NCBI GenBank assembly: GCA_002049455.2
Contig: KV918761.1
Coordinates: forward strand, 744,001 to 808,000
Source of the DNA: Porphyra umbilicalis
Lineage: Eukaryota > Rhodophyta > Bangiophyceae > Bangiales > Bangiaceae
DNA length: 64,000 nt
Direction: 5' to 3'
The position numbers and the translations under genes are program-made. Each line of letters opens with the position of its first letter. Position 1 is the stretch's first letter. Under the pieces are notes generated by a model that was not told the DNA's origin, ran no database searches, and saw nothing but the letters and a program-made list of their open reading frames with translations. This document shows positions 55,352 through 64,000 of this stretch, piece by piece.

Positions 55352-57259
55352 ATGAAGCGGGCGCGGGCCAAGGCCGCTTCCAAAAAAAACGACCGCCCGC
55401 TCGCCATCCGCCTCACGGTTGCGCGGCTCGACCACGTGCCGATCAACCACTCGCTCATCTACGTCAAGTGGAAGTTTGTGTCCCCAACGACGGCGGCGAG
55501 CCCCGCGTCGGGCGTCACCCGCGCGGTGGCGGTGGCGGGCAACGCGGCCGAGTGGAACGCGGCGTTTGAGGCGGCCGCCACCGCCGCGGTGCGGGCGGCC
55601 GACCCCACCGCGCTGCTGCCCGTGGTGCTCCGCCTGAGCGTGCGCGCCCTGCACCGCGCGGCGGTCGTCGGCGGCTCCGCGGCGGGGCGGCAGGTGCGGT
55701 CCGTGGCGGCCGCCACGTCGTCGGCCACCGCCTCGTCGTCGGGCGCGGCAGCGGCGGCGGCCGCGTCCGCGTCCGCCGCGTGGTCGGGGGGGTCCTCGTC
55801 GGCCTCGGGCGTGTCGGACGTGAGCGCCGCGGCGGGGAGGGGGAGGGGGGGGGGGGCGCGCCGAGAGGGGGGGGGTCGACCGCCGCCCGTCGTCGGCCTG
55901 CGGCGGCGGTGGGGGCGGCGGCGGCGGCGGCGACGGGCTCGGCGGCGGCCTTGACGAGTGGGAGTCCCCCAGCCGCCACGTGGGGAGGAGCAGCGCTGCT
56001 GCCGCCACGGCGGGCGGCGGCGGGGCCCCCGGCCGCGGCTTGGTCGTCCCCGCCAATGTGGCGCACGAGCGCCTCGGGGTTGTGGAACTGGACGTGGCCG
56101 ACGCGGTCGCCGGCGGCGGCCTCCTCCGCCGCACGGCGCTGTTGCAAGAGTCGCTGCTCAACGCGACGCTCAAAGTCTGCCTGCGGGTGACCGTGGGCGC
56201 GCCTGGCGCGGGGCGGCCGCTGCTGCCGCTGACCGCGATGCCCGCGGTGGCGGCGGCGCCGCCGCCGGGGGGGTGGGGGGCCCCCCCGGCGGGGATCCCA
56301 ACGTCCCCCGTGAGTGCGGTGGACGAGCCGCTGCCGCCCCGGGCCGTGGGGGCGCGCCTGTCCATCCCCGCGGCCGCCGCCACCACCGCCAGTGGGTGGG
56401 GCGGTGGCGGCGGCACCCGCACCAGCGGCGGCACCCCCGGCGGCACCGCCGCCGCACCCTCGGGGGCACCGTCTTGGTCGGCCTCCGCCACCGCCGACGC
56501 AAACGGCCGCCCGTCCACTCCCAACGCCGACGTGGCGGCGGGCGGGGCGGGGGCGGGGAGCCCCCACGGGCGGCCGCCCCTCGCCTTGACCGCCTCTGCC
56601 GAGTGGATGGCGGCCGCCGGCGGGGACGCGGCGCTCGCCGCCGCCGCCGCCGCCGCCGCATCGTCGACGCCGCGGGTGCCCTTCCCCGCCGCGCCCGCCA
56701 CCGGCGCGGCGGCCAGCGCCGGCATTGTCGACAGGAGCAGCGCCTCCTTCGGCTCGGCCCCCACCGTCGGTGGGGGCGGCGGCGGTGGCGGCGGCGGCGG
56801 CCTCGACGCCGCGTCGACCGTCGACGGGGACGAGGCGGGGGGCGGTGATCGCGACGACGAGGAGCGCACCCCCCCCCCCCCATGCTCCTCGGCTTCCTCC
56901 CCGAGGGGCGCCCCGCCGCCGCGGGCGGCGTGCACGAGCGGCGGCGGCAAGCGCGGTGCCGCGTCGCCTACCCGCCCGCCATTGTGGCGTCGCGCGTCGA
57001 CGCGGCGGGGGTGGTGGGGGAGCTCCTCCACGCCGCGGCGGCCGCGTGGGCGGCCGCCGCCGCCGACACGGCCGACCGCGCGGCGGCAGAGGCGCGGGAG
57101 CCCAACCGCCTCGTGCGGGCCAGCTGCTCGCGGCGGCACTCCATGCCGGACCCCGTGGAGGGGGGGAAGGAGGGAGAGGAGGGAAGGCGGGGGGGGCGCG
57201 CCAAGTGGCACGGCAGAGCCTGTCGTCGGTGGGGGGGGGCGGGGGGGCGCCGGGGGTGA
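55352..57259 (+). CDS. NT-C2 domain (EEIG1/EHBP1-type) protein, frame broken at two homopolymers
   Basis: Start ATG 55352: MKRARAKAASKKNDRPLAIR, then LTVARLDHVPINHSLIYVKW and AEWNAAFEAAATAAV, the N-terminal half of an NT-C2 domain (membrane or small-GTPase linked C2 variant). After a Ser/Ala-rich insert the frame changes in G-runs at 55841-55873 and continues with HERLGVVELDVADAVAGGGL, then LLQESLLNATLKVCLRVTVG, matching the domain's lG.v.inLAe and LLqdSk.NstLkv.i elements. A long Ala/Gly/Pro region follows. A C-run at about 56869-56880 gives a second shift (opposite sign), into RVAYPPAIVASRVDAAGVVG, then a helical Ala-rich segment and SRRHSMPDPVEGG. Total about 635 residues. The domain assignment rests on pattern, not on a search; the C-terminal function is unknown. 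Confidence 0.55.
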
Positions 57260-57572
57260 CGAGCGAGGCGTGAGGGAAAGGTGTCGAGCAGGGTGACACA
57301 CAAGGAGCGCACAACACAGGGAGCGCAACACGATCCAGCAGGCGACGCGCAGTACCTTTGCGGGAAGCTACCAGTCGCCCACGCTCGACAGGCGGCCCAA
57401 AGCGGGGTCACCGTCGGGACCAGGTCAGCCAGGGGAGTCCCCACACCCAGCACCCACCCGGCCCAAACTCGCCGCCCTCACCCCCGCCGTCGACCCGCAG
57501 ACCGCTCGCCCCGCGCACGGCACGGGCACCGCCACCCGCCGCGCACCGGCCGGCGTTCCACCCCAAACACCG

Positions 57573-57995
57573 TCACACATCGCCGACGCGCCGCCCCTCA
57601 CCCCCCCGCTTGGCCGGCGCCGCGTCCGGCTCCACATCCGCCACGTCCTTGACTTTGACGCGCCCCCCCCAGTCGCCCACCGCCGTCCGCAGCTCCTCAC
57701 CGAGCGGCGAGCCCGGCGTCGCCATGAGCGCCTCAGCGTGCGGCCGCACCGCCGACGCGGCGCCCGCATACGCGGCAACGAGGCCCGCAAAGAGGCCCCC
57801 GCCCACCCGCAGACCGCGGGGGAGGGGCGGCGACGAGCGGCGGGCGGCGGCAATGGCGGCGCCGGCCGTCGCGACGGCGCCAATGGCAACGGCGGCGCGA
57901 CCGGCCGCGTCCGTGGCGGCGGCCGAGACGGCGTCGCGGTCGGCAGGGGAGAGGGATTCCCACGTGAGGGACCGCCGGGAGGGGGAGGGGCGCAT
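57573..57995 (-). CDS. Small two-TM protein, possibly OCIA-domain like
   Basis: 140 residues: MRPSPSRRSLTWESLSPADR, then DAVSAAATDAAGRAAVAIGA, hydrophobic VATAGAAIAAARR, GGGLFAGLVAAYAGAASAVR and EALMATPGSPLGEELRTAVG. The order (acidic helix starting LSPADR, a hydrophobic hairpin with glycines, then ATPGSPLGEELR) resembles OCIA-domain mitochondrial/endosomal proteins, whose helices are followed by a similar P.S.L...LR. The conserved Phe-Trp and Lys-Ser-Tyr motifs of OCIA are not obvious, so this is tentative. It ends 313 bp beyond, and convergent with, the NT-C2 gene. Confidence 0.4.
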   Translation of the reverse strand: MRPSPSRRSLTWESLSPADRDAVSAAATDAAGRAAVAIGAVATAGAAIAAARRSSPPLPRGLRVGGGLFAGLVAAYAGAASAVRPHAEALMATPGSPLGEELRTAVGDWGGRVKVKDVADVEPDAAPAKRGGEGRRVGDV

Positions 57996-58156
57996 CCGTC
58001 GGACGGGGCGGCGAGCAGCGGCGGCGCCGGGGGGGGGAGGGGGGGGGGCGTCGGAGGGGGGGGGCCGCCCACTGGGGGGGGGGGCGCCACCGCCGCCGCC
58101 GGTGGTGGGGTGGCCATCCTCCAGAGGCAGGGGGGAGGATCAACCGGGAGATAGAC

Positions 58157-58291
58157 GGGATGGGGGGAGGGGGATGCCAGGCCGGGATGGGGGGAGGGGG
58201 ATGCCAGGCCGGGATGGGGGGAGGGGGATGCCAGGCCGGGATGGGGGGAGGGTGATGCCCCGACAGGATGGGGGGAGGGGGATGCCCGGCC
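58157..58291. repeat. 27-bp minisatellite, five units
   Basis: Units starting at 58157, 58184, 58211, 58238 and 58265: GGGATGGGGGGAGGG plus GGATGCCAGGCC. The first three are identical; the last two carry a few changes. It lies upstream of the small two-TM gene, with G on the plus strand. Confidence 0.9.
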
Positions 58292-58461
58292 GGGGACTCG
58301 ACGTCGCCTGGGCGGCGGCGGGTCTGGCCGTGGCGGCGACCGACAGGCGTTGGCGGTGGAAGCCGTCACCAAGACCATGACGACCGAGGGACACTCGTGT
58401 AGTTGTTACTGAAAGCGCGTTCGCGAAAACACCCTGGACTTGCAAAACGATAGAACTGTTT

Positions 58462-59346
58462 TCACACGACGAAAGATACATAGGCAAGTCGAGCACCGCC
58501 TCCCGGGTGAGCGTCACCTGCACGACCGGCGCCGCTTGGGAGCGCACGTACGAGCGGGAGATCAGAAAAAGGAGACGAGGAAGGCGGCCATGGCGGCGGT
58601 GGTGGCGGTCGCCGACGTGACCACCGCTTGCTGGCGTAGGGGGCGCTCCGCCCACCGCCGCCGCGGCGTCCACCGCGGCCCGCACGAGCGGCAGCTGCTG
58701 CCGTCGGGGGGGTACCCGCCCACTTGTGGGTAGCGGCCGCCCGCACGCTTCTCGACGACCATCGCTTTGTCTTCGTCCGAGGGGGGGTAGGTGATCGCCG
58801 CGCGGGGCTCCTGCCGCACCCACCGGAGGGACAGCAGCGGCCGCCACCGCCGTGGCGGGCGGCGGCTGCCACCGAGGCACGGCCGCCACCATCCGAGCAA
58901 CCACCGGCCGACTCTGTCTGCGCAGTCGTCGCTTGCCGCAGCGCAGACTCGAGGCCGAGCTGCGCGATGCGCACGTGCGCGGCGGCGACGCGGTGGATGG
59001 GGAAGGGGGGGTATGTGGGGCCACAGAGGGGGAGGGGGGGGGAAGGAGCCGTCGATGGCACGGGGGGGCGGGCGGCGGGGTGGAGAGAGAAAATAGCAGG
59101 GGCGCCACGCCGCCGCCGCCGCCGCCGCCGGCACCGCCGCGGCCGCGGCCGCCGCGGCCGCGGGCGCCACTCGCTGCCGTGTGCGGGCGCGTGTCGTGCG
59201 CACGGTCGTCCACTGCTCACCGCCGCGTCGGCGGCAGGCGCGGCGGCAACACCGCCAGCGGCGGTGGCCGCCGCCTCCACCCGCCGCACGCGGGTGTTGC
59301 GGAAGGGACGCGACCACGCAGGCCGCAGCGCATTCAGCGCCGACAC
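58462..59346 (-). CDS. Low-confidence hypothetical within the inverted-repeat region
   Basis: A minus-strand open frame of 294 codons starting inside the foldback arm (MSALNALRPAWSRPFRNTRV). Some stretches look protein-like (FPIHRVAAAHVRIAQLGLES, then ALRQATTAQTESAGG). Others appear in neighbouring frames (SDEDKAMVVEKRAGGRYPQ; EAVLDLPMYLSSCENSSIVL), so a gene with introns or frame breaks may lie here. No family recognised. Confidence 0.2.
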   Translation of the reverse strand: MSALNALRPAWSRPFRNTRVRRVEAAATAAGGVAAAPAADAAVSSGRPCARHAPAHGSEWRPRPRRPRPRRCRRRRRRRRGAPAIFSLHPAARPPVPSTAPSPPLPLCGPTYPPFPIHRVAAAHVRIAQLGLESALRQATTAQTESAGGCSDGGGRASVAAAARHGGGGRCCPSGGCGRSPARRSPTPPRTKTKRWSSRSVRAAATHKWAGTPPTAAAAARAGRGGRRGGGGRSAPYASKRWSRRRPPPPPPWPPSSSPFSDLPLVRALPSGAGRAGDAHPGGGARLAYVSFVV

Positions 59347-60271
59347 GACCCCCTGTTTGAAAAATCAAAACCGACGTCGCCCACAGGGCCCGCAGAGCCC
59401 GATTCTGGCCAACTACCACGGAATTGCGACATCATGGCCGTTCGTGGCAGCGTTCACCTGCCCCCACGACCCCGTAAACGCCGCACCTGCCCTCACGCAC
59501 CTTTTTAACCACGATTCTGCTTCCGCGGACCGTACGGGCGATGCAGACGTCGCCACCTCTAGCAACTTCACAGAAAGATGCGGGCAGCCCCGGCGCATGT
59601 TCCCATAGTCAAGAAAGCGCCGGGGGACGTCCTCCAACGGCGTAGGGAGCCAAACGGACCGCTAAAAACGTTTTTATAAGTACTCCCGCAACGTGCACTA
59701 GAAAAAAGGACTTTTTTTTCGACGTGTGGGTGTGAGAAAGCACCCTAGATTAAAGTCCAGGGAATTGACTCATACTCGAAAACGTGGGAAATTCCATCGT
59801 AATTTCCTGGACTTTAGTCTAGGGTGCTTTCCCACACCCACAGGTCGAAAAAAAGTCCTTTTTTCTAGTGCACGTTGCGGGAGTACTTATAAAAACGTTT
59901 TTGGCGGTCCGTTTGGCTTCCTACGTCGTTGGAGGACGTCCCCCGGCGCTTTCTTGACTATGGGAACATGCGTCGAGGCTGCCCGCATCTTTCTGTGAAG
60001 TTGCTAGAGGTGGCGACGTCTTCATCGCCCGTACGGTCCGCGGAAGAAAAATCGTGGTTAAAAATGTACGTGAGGGCAGGTGCGGCGTTTTTGGGGTCGT
60101 GGGGGCAGGTGGACGCGGCCGCGAACGGCCATGACGTCGCAACTCCACGGTATTTGGCCAGAATCGGGGTCTGGGGGCCCTGTGGGAGGTGTCCGCTTTG
60201 AGATTTCAAACGGGGGGTCGTGTCGTCGCCGAATGCGAGTCGGTCTCCGCGGTCGCGTTCGTTCCCGCAAC
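59296..60271. repeat. 976-bp foldback with 471-bp arms
   Basis: Arms 59296-59766 and 59801-60271 are inverted copies of exactly equal length around a 34-nt loop, with scattered substitutions but no net indel. The inner 180 bp are nearly perfect (for example AAAAACGTTTTTATAAGTAC, CACCCTAGA). Each arm encodes the same peptide outward: MEDVPRRFLDYGNMRRGCPH, then LSVKLLEVATS. The arms differ by point changes, so the structure is old enough to have diverged or is under pairing constraint. Confidence 0.9.
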
Positions 60272-60307
60272 GAGGCGGGCTACGAGCTGTGCGGTTGCGC
60301 TTCGACG

Positions 60308-60418
60308 GCGTGGGGCGTGGGGTGGCGGGGGCGCGGGTGCAAGCGTTTGGGTGTACGTCGACCGCGTGGGGCGGGGGCTGCGGGGGCACGGATGCGAGCG
60401 TTTGGGCGCACGTCGACC
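60308..60418. repeat. 56-bp tandem repeat, two units
   Basis: GCGTGGGGCG...GCAAGCGTTTGGGTGTACGTCGACC (60308-60363) and a diverged copy GCGTGGGGCG...GCGAGCGTTTGGGCGCACGTCGACC (60364-60418). Confidence 0.7.
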
Positions 60419-60974
60419 ACATGTGGGAGCCGCGGGGAGGGGAGGATGGTGGGGGCATGGCATGTGATGGAGGGGTGTCGCTTGTTTGGGGCTGCGGCTG
60501 ACCGCGGACGGGCTGTCGGTGTCGATGCTGTGGCATGGATGGTGGTGATTGTGGCGCGCCTCGTCGGAGCAGTCGCGGGAAGCGTCCTGCACCTCCCTGT
60601 CGAGGGTCTTTGGCCGGGAGCACGCCGCCGCCGTTTCCGCGACTCGCGAAGAAGGCGCGGCGGAAGGGATTGAGCTGTTCTGGCGGTCACAGCGATGCGT
60701 CGCCACGCGCGTCGGCAGGCGGCAATGGGGGGGGGGGCCCGTCTGGGACGGGGGGCGGTGGCGCAGGCGTCGTGTCGGGCGCCGTGCCGGTGACGCCGCC
60801 ACCCTCTGAGCGAGACGGCGACGGCGGGCGGCGCGGGCCGGGCACCGGCGGCGGTGATGGGGGCGCTGTGGTTGCGGTCTACGTGGATCGCATGTCGTCC
60901 GCCGTGCAAGACGGCGATGCGGGGGGGGGGGGCGTGGGGTTTGGGGCGGCGGCGGCGGCGACCTGACGGCCGCC

Positions 60975-61316
60975 ATGAGCGCCGGGCCGGCCTTCGGCCG
61001 TGCTTTGGACTACGACGACGTGGCCGTCTCTGGACAGGCCTACAGCCTCGTGCCCGGCGTCACGGACGTGTCCCTCACACCGGGGGCTGTGCTTATTCGT
61101 CCGCGCGCCTATTGGAGCACGAAGTTTGAGAACCTTGTGTTGTCGGTGCTTACTAACGCTGCGCGGGCCGACCTTCGTTCTTGGCCCGAGTGCGCGGCGG
61201 GCGCTGCGGTGCGGCAGACGGATTTCTCCGACTCTGGTAATGACGATGATTACAACGTGGGCGAGTCGGACGAAGAAGATGACGAGGAGGAGGATGGGCC
61301 TGTGGGGATTGTGTGA
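60975..61316 (+). CDS. Small hypothetical protein with acidic C-terminus
   Basis: 113 residues: MSAGPAFGRALDYDDVAVSG, then VSLTPGAVLIRPRAYWSTKF, ENLVLSVLTNAARADL and an acidic tail (GESDEEDDEEEDGPVGIV). Composition is balanced and unlike the surrounding low-complexity frames, which supports coding. No family recognised. It lies inside the 3.1-kb inverted-repeat region, so it could be element-encoded or the last exon of a longer gene; the upstream plus-strand frame at 60535-60966 (with AKKARRKGLSCSGG) may belong to it. Confidence 0.4.
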   Translation: MSAGPAFGRALDYDDVAVSGQAYSLVPGVTDVSLTPGAVLIRPRAYWSTKFENLVLSVLTNAARADLRSWPECAAGAAVRQTDFSDSGNDDDYNVGESDEEDDEEEDGPVGIV

Positions 61317-61523
61317 TGAGGACATTGGTGTAGCGGGGGCGTGCAGTGTGGGGTCTGTGGGGTCCGTTTGTCACACGTAAGCCGGCGGGGTGCTTGTGTC
61401 TCGCACACAGCGCAGAGGTGAAGGCAGTGTCCCCGAGATCGCGGTGGTTATAGGTTGGTTTAATTGAACCCGGCGGCATGGCAAGTCCAGGGTGTTTTCG
61501 CGAACGCGCCTTTCAGTTACACG

Positions 61524-62024
61524 GGGATCCCCGTCAGCGATTCGTCCAGCACACGCCCTCCATTGAGCCCCGCGACAGAGGCGGCCCGCGACAGAGGCGG
61601 CCCGCACGGCCGCTGGGCGGGGGGCACCCCCCCGTGCGGTGGGTGCAGCTGCAGCTGCGGCGGCGGGTGCCCCCTTGGCCAACGCCCGAGCCGCTCGGGC
61701 CGAGCTCCCGCGCGCCCCCCCGCGCCCGCTGACCGCTGCTGCCCCTGCTGCTGCGTATCCTTCCTGACGCTGCCCCGCTCCGCCGCCTGCCTGCGCACCG
61801 GCCGCGGGCGTTGCGTAGTTTCCCCTTGCCACCGCCCAGCCCGTGCTCGACGCGCCCCGTGCCCGACCCTGCGCTCCCGTCGGCACACGGCTTCTGTTAG
61901 ACGACAGCCCCGCGACGACGGGCGCTGCTCCCGCGGGCGGCGGCGGCGCCGTGTGCGGTGCTGGTCGTCGGGGCGGTTTGCCCGCTCGGCGGTCGTCTGG
62001 TCGCGGCGGCCGGGGGGGGTTGTT
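61524..62024. other. Intergenic
   Basis: Between the right inverted repeat and the start chosen for the next gene. Frames are Arg/Pro/Cys-rich by composition only; nothing recognised. Confidence 0.35.
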
Positions 62025-62810
62025 ATGGGCCCACCCACCGCCCGCTGGGGGGGTGTCGGCCCGTGCCCGCGGTCGACGCGGCCGCCGCCGACGGGGTTTG
62101 TGGCACCCGCCGCCCGCGTCGGCGGTGGTGTGGGCGCCGGTCGGCGGGCGGCGGCGGGCGTCGCCGCCGTCGCCGCCCGCCGGTCCGTCTGGGCGGCCGG
62201 TGCGGCGGCGGCACGGCGGCCGGTGGGTTGGGTGGGGGGGGGGGCCGCCGTCCGCCGGCGGCCGCGTGCCGGTGGCGCGGCCGCGGCGGTGGCGGCGACC
62301 GCCGCCGCTGCGGCGGGTGGCGACGGCGACGGCGGGGAGGGTGCCGACGATGCGGACGCTGCCGCGGCGGCGGCGGCCGCTGCTGCTGCCGACGCCCATG
62401 TGGACGGTCGCGCCACCGCCGGTGAGGCTGCCGACGGGCCCGCCAGCACTGCCAACGTTCCGTCTGGCGGGGGTGCGCCCCCCCCCCCCCAACCGGCGGC
62501 CGCTCCGCCGCCGAAACGGACGCCCTCCCCCGCATCATCCCCGTGGCGGCGCCCCCCCCCCCCCCGCCGCCGCCGACGGCGCCAACACCCACGACGACGA
62601 CGACGGCGACGCCCTCCCCGATCAGTGGTCGCAGCGCGCGGCGGCGGCCGCCGACCCCACCGCCGCCGTCGACATTACCGTTGCCGCGGCGGTGCCGGCG
62701 GGCGCGCGGGCGCGCCTCTGCCTGGAAGCGCACCACCAGGTGTTTGTGCGCGCCGAAATGACGCGCGCGTTTGAGGCGGCCGTCGGCCGCCACATTGCGT
62801 CGCGGGCGGT

Positions 62811-62864
<54 letters not shown>

Positions 62865-63722
62865 GAGCGGGGCGGGCGCCGGCGCCTCGGCGGCCCCGTT
62901 TTGGGTGCTGCGCCTCACCGCCAACCCGACGTGGGGCAACAATGCGGGGCGCGTGCCGGCGCCGCCGCGGTACGTTGTGCGGCAGGCGGTGGCGGCGGCG
63001 GCGGCGGCGGCCGACGGCGGCGGCGGCGGCAGCGACGGCGGCGGCGGCGGCGGCGACGGCGGCGACGGCGGCGTGGCCGCCACCGCCCGCTGGTTGGCGG
63101 GCGTCGCGCGCCTCGGCGCGGGCGTGGCGGGCGCGCACCCCGCCTACCCCGTCGAGTACGCGGTCGTTGGCGCGTTTGGGGATGTGGGGTTGGCGAGTGC
63201 GGCGGCGGCGGCGGCGTTTGACGGGGGGGGGGGCGGCTACGTTGCGTGCGATTACGTGAATGCCAACTGGGCCAAGCGGGGGGCCATCGACGCCCTCCGG
63301 GGGGTGCTCCTCGCCTACGCGCGGCGGAGCGTCGGGTGCACGCCGGGGGGGGGGGCGACGACCCGCCGGGGGGCGACGCCGACGCCCTGTGCCGCGTCGA
63401 CGAGTTTGATCCGGTCGCCGTCGGCGGCGCGCGCCCGGTGGCCGCCGACGGCGGCGGCGGGGCGGGCGACGGCGGCAGCGGCGGCGGCGACGGCAGCGGC
63501 GGCAGCGGCGGCGGCGACGGCGGCGGCCCCGCGGTCGCCTTTTTCGTCCTCCAGTCGGTCACGTCGCCCTCCTTTTTCAAAACGATGGAGCTCCTCCCGT
63601 CCGTCGCCGCCCTCTGCGCGCACGAGGCGGGGGGGCGCGCCGCCTTTCGCGCCGCCGCCCGCCCGCACCTCGCCGCCGTGTCGATTATGCGGCAGTGTTA
63701 CACGTTTGTCGGGCGCGCCTAG
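62025..63722 (+). CDS. Unrecognised Ala/Gly-rich protein, frame broken at two homopolymers
   Basis: Not recognised. The start (MGPPTARWGGVG, 62025) is a guess. After an Ala/Gly-rich acidic segment the frame changes at a C-run (62552-62565) to THDDDDGDALPDQWSQRAAA, ARLCLEAHHQVFVRAEMTRA, FWVLRLTANPTWGNN, VPAPPRYVVRQA, VEYAVVGAFGDVG and YVACDYVNANWAKRGAIDAL. It changes again at a G-run (63344-63354) to DDPPGGDADALCRVDEFDPV, VAFFVLQSVTSPSFFKTMEL and SIMRQCYTFVGRA with a TAG stop. The islands between polyglycine tracts look like a conserved globular alpha/beta domain of about 330 residues. A search with the joined islands would settle the family. Confidence 0.5.
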
Positions 63723-64000
63723 GGGGGGGGGGGGGGGGGGGGGGTGGCCCTAATGGCCGCCGTCGAGCCGCTCTGGGGGGACCCCGTTGCCGACGCGGCG
63801 TCGCCGGCGGCGTGCTTTTTACGTGGGCCCCCGCCCACGGGGGGGCCGGGGGGGCGTGGCGGCGCCGGCGTGCGCCGCCCGCCGTGCGGGTGTGGCTCCC
63901 CCCCCCCCCCCCCCCCCCCCCAAGTACGGCCCCCGCCTCCCACGTGCGGGCGTCCGCCCCCGCCCGTGCGCGGGCCGCCACCCGCCTCACCCCTCCTCCC
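63723..64000. other. G- and C-run-rich end of window
   Basis: Contains a G-run at 63722-63743 and a C-run at 63898-63921. A minus-strand frame could begin here, but nothing can be supported. Confidence 0.4.

Larger units (their letters stand above)
58396..61523. mobile_element. 3.1-kb region bounded by about 45-bp inverted repeats
   Basis: GCGCGTTCGCGAAAACACCC followed by TGGACTTGC, with its flank (58396-58443), recurs inverted at 61481-61523 with small indels. The interior contains the 976-bp foldback, a 56-bp tandem repeat and two unassigned frames. The motif CACCCTgGACtt at the ends resembles the CACCCTAGATTAAAGTCCAG at the inner ends of the foldback, suggesting a family of related termini. 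No transposase recognised and no target duplication identified. Confidence 0.4.

Noticed and set aside
58157-58291. CRISPR-like array from the five regular 27-bp units
   Set aside because: Units are head-to-tail with no unique spacers, G-rich and in a eukaryotic context; it is a minisatellite.

Overview
The window looks like nuclear DNA from a very GC-rich photosynthetic eukaryote. A bangiophyte red alga (Porphyra/Pyropia type) is my best guess. The reasons are two nucleus-encoded, plastid-targeted one-helix light-harvesting-like proteins, typical eukaryotic housekeeping genes (proteasome lid, Dsl1/RINT1 tether, RNase P subunit, GRAM-VASt lipid-transfer protein, GT90, DHHC acyltransferase), few introns, strong G/C third-position bias, and long Ala/Gly/Pro low-complexity stretches. 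The organism is an inference; a GC-rich green alga or another secondary alga is not excluded.

Layout. 1-1.1 kb: decayed GMC oxidoreductase. 1.1-6.2 kb: a foldback-type dispersed repeat, a probable RG-rich protein and a DHHC palmitoyltransferase. 6.4-10.2 kb: gene-poor, with two candidate elements bounded by terminal inverted repeats. 11.2-12.2 kb: a multi-pass membrane protein. 13.0-20.4 kb: a nested inverted-repeat structure (two arms of about 2.77 kb, one of them enclosed by 220-bp inverted repeats) followed by two abutting perfect palindromes. 21.1-35.4 kb: a large inverted segmental duplication. Each arm carries a GT90 glycosyltransferase and a one-helix protein tail to tail; the centre holds proteasome subunit Rpn9/PSMD13 and a RINT1/Tip20-like gene. 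35.4-39.8 kb: nothing recognised. 39.8-47.5 kb: GATA-like factor, thioredoxin-fold protein without the CxxC motif, RNase P subunit Rpp21/Rpr2, and GRAM-VASt protein. 51.2-52.7 kb: SnRK/CIPK-like kinase. 54.0-58.0 kb: possible lumen-targeted protein, NT-C2 protein and an OCIA-like small protein. 58.2-61.5 kb: minisatellite plus a 3.1-kb inverted-repeat-bounded region containing a 976-bp foldback. 62.0-63.7 kb: an unrecognised Ala/Gly-rich protein.

Two themes cut across the window. First, introns can be placed by protein homology in four genes. Several share the donor GTACGT, and three genes contain microexons of 16, 26 and 27 nt. Second, most conserved genes without introns change reading frame exactly at C or G homopolymers of about 9-19 bases. 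I read this as consensus-length error or slippage, not true pseudogenes, so several CDS are given as full spans with the frame breaks described. The genes do not form a pathway; this is ordinary eukaryotic gene order interrupted by repeats.
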